From assembly GCF_000512205.2 (NCBI RefSeq), contig NZ_CP006644.1, positions 3,838,520 through 3,902,519 of the forward strand: DNA of 64,000 nt, given 5' to 3'. Numbering within the stretch: position 1 is the stretch's first letter; each line of letters begins with the position of its first letter. The translations under genes and the position numbers were made by a program. This DNA comes from Sphingomonas sanxanigenens DSM 19645 = NX02. Lineage in GTDB: Bacteria > Pseudomonadota > Alphaproteobacteria > Sphingomonadales > Sphingomonadaceae. Under the pieces are notes generated by a model. The model saw only the letters and a list, made by a program, of their open reading frames with translations. It ran no database searches and was not told the origin of the DNA. Shown here in pieces: positions 60,393 to 64,000 of the stretch.

Positions 60393-61466
60393 TTACATCT
60401 TCAAAGGGCGCTCATATCCGGTGAGTTCGAGATAGCCCCTGCCCCCGCGGGTCTGGACCGCCCCCTCCCAGTAAACCGGCAGCCCGGTGCGCCGGCCGTC
60501 CAGTTCCTGCGCGGGAAACAGCGGGCGTAGCCGAAAGCGCGAAACGCCCTCCCTCAGCCGCACCGCCAGTTCCTGCTCGACCGGATAGGTCGCGCCCGTC
60601 GCCGGGCTGCGCCACCGCCTGAGCGTCCGGAAAGCGACGTCCCGTGGTTCGAACATCGTGACGCGGCCGTCTGGGTAGCGCATCGAGCCGCCGGCCCACA
60701 GCGTGGAGCCATCCTTGCGACGGATGCGGAACGCCATCAGCGCGCGCCCGTCGTCGAAGTTCAGGCCGGTCCAGTCCCACCCCTGCGCGTCGCGCGCGAG
60801 ATAGTTGGATGACCATTCGCGGTCCAGCCACGCTTCCCCCGTTACGGGGGTGCGCTTGCCCGCGCGCGTCACGTCTCCCCGCACCCGCAAATGCGGAATC
60901 GAATAATAATGGCTCGCATCCTCGGGCTGTGGCCCCTTGCGACTGTAGCCGCCGATGCCCTGAAGCAGCGGCGGCTGCGTGGGCGAGAGGGTGAGTGCGA
61001 GGGTGAAGCCCTCCGACTTGACCGTGGCGGCCCAGCGGCCGTCGGCGATGCGACGAAGCCTCCAGTCGCGGAGAGTCACGTCGGCGTCACCGACGCGCGC
61101 GCTCGCCAATCCGAACCCCTGGCGCGCGGCCCGCTCGTCATGCAGCAGGGTGCCGACCCGCGGATCCGAAAGCGCGGCATGGGCGAACAGCAGCTGTTTG
61201 GCGGCAAAACGGCTGGGATTGGCCGGATCCACCGGCGGCCGCGTTCGGAAGAAGGTGACCTGAAAGCCGAGCTGCTCCCCGCCCGCCGTCCGGAGCCAGC
61301 CCGTGACGTACCACCATTCGGTGCGGAAGGCAGGATGCGCGCCATGATCGGCGGGGAAGCTCAGCCTCACCCCGGGGCGGACGATCGGATAGCGCATGGT
61401 TGCGGGTGCTGCGGCAACACCCGTCGCCAGCAGCGCCGCTATGGTCGCCGTCAGCCGGATCACCAA
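60393..61466 (-). CDS. AttH/lipocalin-like predicted secreted hydrolase
   Basis: This 357-residue exported protein of the AttH (CrtC-N-like lipocalin) family begins with a signal peptide ending GVAAAP. Family segments are ADHGAHPAFRTEWWYVTGWL, GEAWLDREWSSNYLARDAQG and GWDWTGLNFDDGRALMAFRI. It shares a distant fold with CrtC but is not a PGC gene. Its start overlaps the end of the permease gene by 7 bases, a pairing with ABC permeases seen in many bacteria. Confidence 0.82.
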   Translation of the reverse strand: MVIRLTATIAALLATGVAAAPATMRYPIVRPGVRLSFPADHGAHPAFRTEWWYVTGWLRTAGGEQLGFQVTFFRTRPPVDPANPSRFAAKQLLFAHAALSDPRVGTLLHDERAARQGFGLASARVGDADVTLRDWRLRRIADGRWAATVKSEGFTLALTLSPTQPPLLQGIGGYSRKGPQPEDASHYYSIPHLRVRGDVTRAGKRTPVTGEAWLDREWSSNYLARDAQGWDWTGLNFDDGRALMAFRIRRKDGSTLWAGGSMRYPDGRVTMFEPRDVAFRTLRRWRSPATGATYPVEQELAVRLREGVSRFRLRPLFPAQELDGRRTGLPVYWEGAVQTRGGRGYLELTGYERPLKM

Positions 61467-63988
61467 TCCTCCCTCACCGACTGGACGGCGCCGCGCACGG
61501 TCGCCCGCCGGCTCGCGAATGCCGCGGTCGCCGCCGCCGCGGCGGTCAGCGCGAAGGCGACCGCCGCCAGGGTCGAGAACGGCACCCGCGTGCTCATCGT
61601 CCAGTTGAAGGATTGCGGATTGATCACATGGATCAGCACCTGGGCAAGCAGCAGCCCGAGCACGATCCCCGCCAGCCCGCCGGCGGCACCCACGATCGCG
61701 CCTTCGGTCGCCAACATCCGGGTGAGCTGGGCGCGGGTCACGCCGAGGTGGCGCAGCATGCCGAATTCGCGCTCGCGTGCGATGGTCTGGGCCGACATCG
61801 TCGCCGCGACGCCCGCAAGCCCGACCAGAATGGCCACCGCCTCAAGGAGATAGGTGATCGCGAAACTCCGATCGAACAGCGTCAGGGCGAAGCGCCGGAG
61901 GACGGCGGGTCGCGTGATCTCGACCTGCTCGCGCAACGATGATGGCAGCCGCATCAGGATCTGCCGCGAGACCTCCGCGACATCGCGGTCCGCCGCAACA
62001 TCGATCTGCGCCTCGTCGCGGCCGTCGTCCCCCGTGAGGCGGGAATAATCCGCCTCGTCGATGACGGCAGCACCGGCCTGACGCGCATAGTCGCGCCAGA
62101 TGCCGACGACGAGAAAGCGAGCGCCACCCGCAAGCGGCAGCGCGATCCTGTCGCCGACTTCCCAGCCATGGAGCCGATGCGCCGGCTCCGATACCCACAC
62201 CGGCATCACGCCCGCAGGAACCGGAAGCGCCGGCCCGATGATCTGCGGAAGCGGCGCGTGACCGCCATGCATCTGTCGCGCGATCAGCATCAGCGGCGGG
62301 CGATCGGCGGCAATGGTCAGGGGCACCTGGCGGCTGAAGCTGGCCGCTGCCACGCCCGGCAGTTCGGCGATCCGCGCGCGCACGCCCGGATCGAAAGCCG
62401 AGCCGCCGGCCGTCCGCATATAAAGGTCTCCACGCAGGACATCGCCCAGCCAGTGGTCGACAGCACCGCGGAAGCTGGTAACCATCGTCGCCATCGCGAT
62501 CATGAGCGCCGTCGACGCGACAATGCCGCACAACGCGGTCGCAGCCTCGTTCGGCGCACCATGAAGGTGCCGCACGGCCAGCATATACGGCACGTCATGG
62601 CCGGAACGCCGCGCAAGCGGGGCGATGAGGATGCGCATGAACCAGGGAACCCCGGCAACGCCGCCCGCGAGCAGCAGGCCCATCCCGACATAGCCGAAGA
62701 CGGGCAGGCCGGCGATCGCCGGCAGCAGGGAGACCGCCGCGCCGCCCGCCAGCAGAACGGCCGCCGGCCACCAGGGCACCGGCACTCTGGGATCCAGCAT
62801 GTCGCCCGTGTTCCGCAGCGCTGCCGCCGGTGCCGCGCGCGCCGCGAGACGGGCCGGAAGGGCGCTGCCGGCGCAGGCGGCCATGGTCCCGAGAAGAAAG
62901 AAGCTGATCGCGGCCACGGGCTGGAGGGCGATCGAGACGGTCGACGTGCGGAAATAGCCCGCGCCCAGGTCACCGCCGAACCAGTGCAGCGCGGCGGATG
63001 CCAGCGCATAGCCGGCGAGCAACCCGGCGGTCGCGCCGACGACGCCGATCGCGAGGCCTTCGAGGGTCAGCGCCGCAACGACGCTCCGACGCGAAAGCCC
63101 GAGCGTGCGCGCAAGCGCGAACGCCCGCTGCCGTCGCACCACCGAGAGCGACTGGGCGGAATAGACCAGAAAGCCACCGGTGAGCAGCGCCACCAGCGCG
63201 AGCATGTCGAGGTTGACGCGATAGGCACGGGATAGCGCGTCGCCCTGGGCGCCATCGGCCGCTGCCGTGGCCAAGACCGCATCGCCCGGCAGCAGGTCAC
63301 GTATGGCCTTTTCCGCGATCGACCGGTCAGCGACGACCAGGTCGAGCCGATCGAGCCGGCCCAGGCGGCCGAAGCGCCACTGCACCGCGGCGATGTCCAT
63401 GACCGCCACCGAAGCGCCATCGCCAACGCCGGGCAGCGAACCAGCAACCTTCACCAGGCGCGTCGTTCCGTTGGCCGTAAGCGGAACCCGGGCGCCGACC
63501 TTGGCCCCGCTGGCTGCCATTGCCGCACGTGAAAGGAAGATGGCGTCTTCATCGAAGACGGTGTCGTCCGCCGAGCCCGGGCCCTGCGGTCCCGCGCCGA
63601 CCAGGGCCGGCGTGACGGCGCTGGCGCGGATGACGTCCAGCCCCAGCAGGCTGACGGGCGCGCGGCCCAGCCTGGCATCGAGGCGGGCAACCGGGCTCAC
63701 GTCCCTCACTCCGTCGGCCCGGGCGATCACAGGATAGAGACGCTCGTCGAAGCCAAGCGGGCTGGTCGCGCGAACCGAGAGCTCGGCCGCACCGTTCACC
63801 CCGCGGATCGCCGCGCTGAACGAAGCCAGCGCGGATCCGTTGACGAGATGAACGGCAAAACCCAGCGCCACGCCGACCGCGATCACGGTCGCCGTCAGCA
63901 GATAGCGCGCCGGATGGAAGCGCCACTCGCCGAGAATCAGCCAGCGCAGCGCCAGCCGGGCACGCCAGATTCCGGGCTCAGTTTCCAC
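61460..63988 (-). CDS. FtsX-like ABC-transporter permease
   Basis: This 842-residue permease has ten predicted helices and two FtsX-like domains, with large periplasmic parts, of the type that exports lipids or lipoproteins with a separate ATPase. The N-terminus reads LALRWLILGEWRFHPARYLL; the last helix ends near residue 820. The start is a GTG at 63988, 13 bases from the window edge, so a longer start or an upstream overlapping ATPase gene may lie outside. It is coupled to the AttH-like gene downstream. Confidence 0.8.
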   Translation of the reverse strand: METEPGIWRARLALRWLILGEWRFHPARYLLTATVIAVGVALGFAVHLVNGSALASFSAAIRGVNGAAELSVRATSPLGFDERLYPVIARADGVRDVSPVARLDARLGRAPVSLLGLDVIRASAVTPALVGAGPQGPGSADDTVFDEDAIFLSRAAMAASGAKVGARVPLTANGTTRLVKVAGSLPGVGDGASVAVMDIAAVQWRFGRLGRLDRLDLVVADRSIAEKAIRDLLPGDAVLATAAADGAQGDALSRAYRVNLDMLALVALLTGGFLVYSAQSLSVVRRQRAFALARTLGLSRRSVVAALTLEGLAIGVVGATAGLLAGYALASAALHWFGGDLGAGYFRTSTVSIALQPVAAISFFLLGTMAACAGSALPARLAARAAPAAALRNTGDMLDPRVPVPWWPAAVLLAGGAAVSLLPAIAGLPVFGYVGMGLLLAGGVAGVPWFMRILIAPLARRSGHDVPYMLAVRHLHGAPNEAATALCGIVASTALMIAMATMVTSFRGAVDHWLGDVLRGDLYMRTAGGSAFDPGVRARIAELPGVAAASFSRQVPLTIAADRPPLMLIARQMHGGHAPLPQIIGPALPVPAGVMPVWVSEPAHRLHGWEVGDRIALPLAGGARFLVVGIWRDYARQAGAAVIDEADYSRLTGDDGRDEAQIDVAADRDVAEVSRQILMRLPSSLREQVEITRPAVLRRFALTLFDRSFAITYLLEAVAILVGLAGVAATMSAQTIAREREFGMLRHLGVTRAQLTRMLATEGAIVGAAGGLAGIVLGLLLAQVLIHVINPQSFNWTMSTRVPFSTLAAVAFALTAAAAATAAFASRRATVRGAVQSVREDW

Positions 63989-64000
63989 GTCGTGCGACGA

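Overview
This window is most likely from an aerobic anoxygenic phototrophic alphaproteobacterium of the sphingomonad type. It carries a nearly complete photosynthesis gene cluster (PGC) with the oxygen-dependent cyclase AcsF and a puf operon ending in the tetrahaem cytochrome PufC. The flanks hold sphingomonad-style TonB receptor and glycosidase genes. The taxonomic call is an inference from gene content and GC-rich codon use; no rRNA is present.

Left flank (1-13 kb): a minus-strand carbohydrate locus holds a TonB-dependent receptor, a GH3 beta-glucosidase with a PA14 insert, a LysR regulator, a DUF3311 small membrane protein, a sodium:solute symporter, and a dihydrodipicolinate-synthase-type aldolase cut by the window edge. 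Two near-identical T-N11-A palindromes lie upstream of the receptor and of the aldolase. A CPA1-type antiporter and a TetR/O-methyltransferase pair with a clear palindromic operator follow.

PGC (13-56.4 kb): in order these are an AppA-like BLUF/B12-domain photoreceptor (minus); a lipid-anchored cytochrome c (plus); bchG, pucC-like, bchP, tspO and a small ORF (minus); ppaA and ppsR (minus); bchFNBHLM, lhaA, puhABC, a 98-residue ORF, acsF, puhE and hemA (plus); a DUF3422 gene (minus); the superoperon crtF, bchCXYZ, pufBALMC (minus); crtDC (plus); bchI, bchD, bchO and a 62-residue ORF (minus); and a second tspO (plus). Most adjacent genes overlap by four bases (ATGA or GTGA), which implies translational coupling. 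TGT-N12-ACA boxes of the PpsR/CrtJ type sit at bchF (two overlapping), bchC (two), crtF/crtD (one) and bchI/tspO2 (one), with a degenerate copy at bchG. AppA-like, PpaA and PpsR together form the expected light/redox control circuit.

The key anomaly is that bchH (Mg-chelatase large subunit) is split near its 3' end by a 1155-bp IS110-group element inserted at a CT dinucleotide. Its long left end can be read as a bridge RNA. Three predicted guide segments each match their expected DNA partner over 7 of 7 bases: right target, left donor and right donor. The fourth, left target, matches 5 of 7. The right and left ends would form a promoter when joined in a circle. Removing the element restores the bchH frame exactly. 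The strain therefore probably cannot make bacteriochlorophyll unless the element excises or the two BchH pieces work together.

Right flank (56.5-64 kb, all minus strand): a DUF1080 secreted protein, a metallophosphoesterase, HtpG, an AttH/lipocalin-like secreted protein and an ABC-transporter permease. No tRNA, rRNA or CRISPR array was seen.
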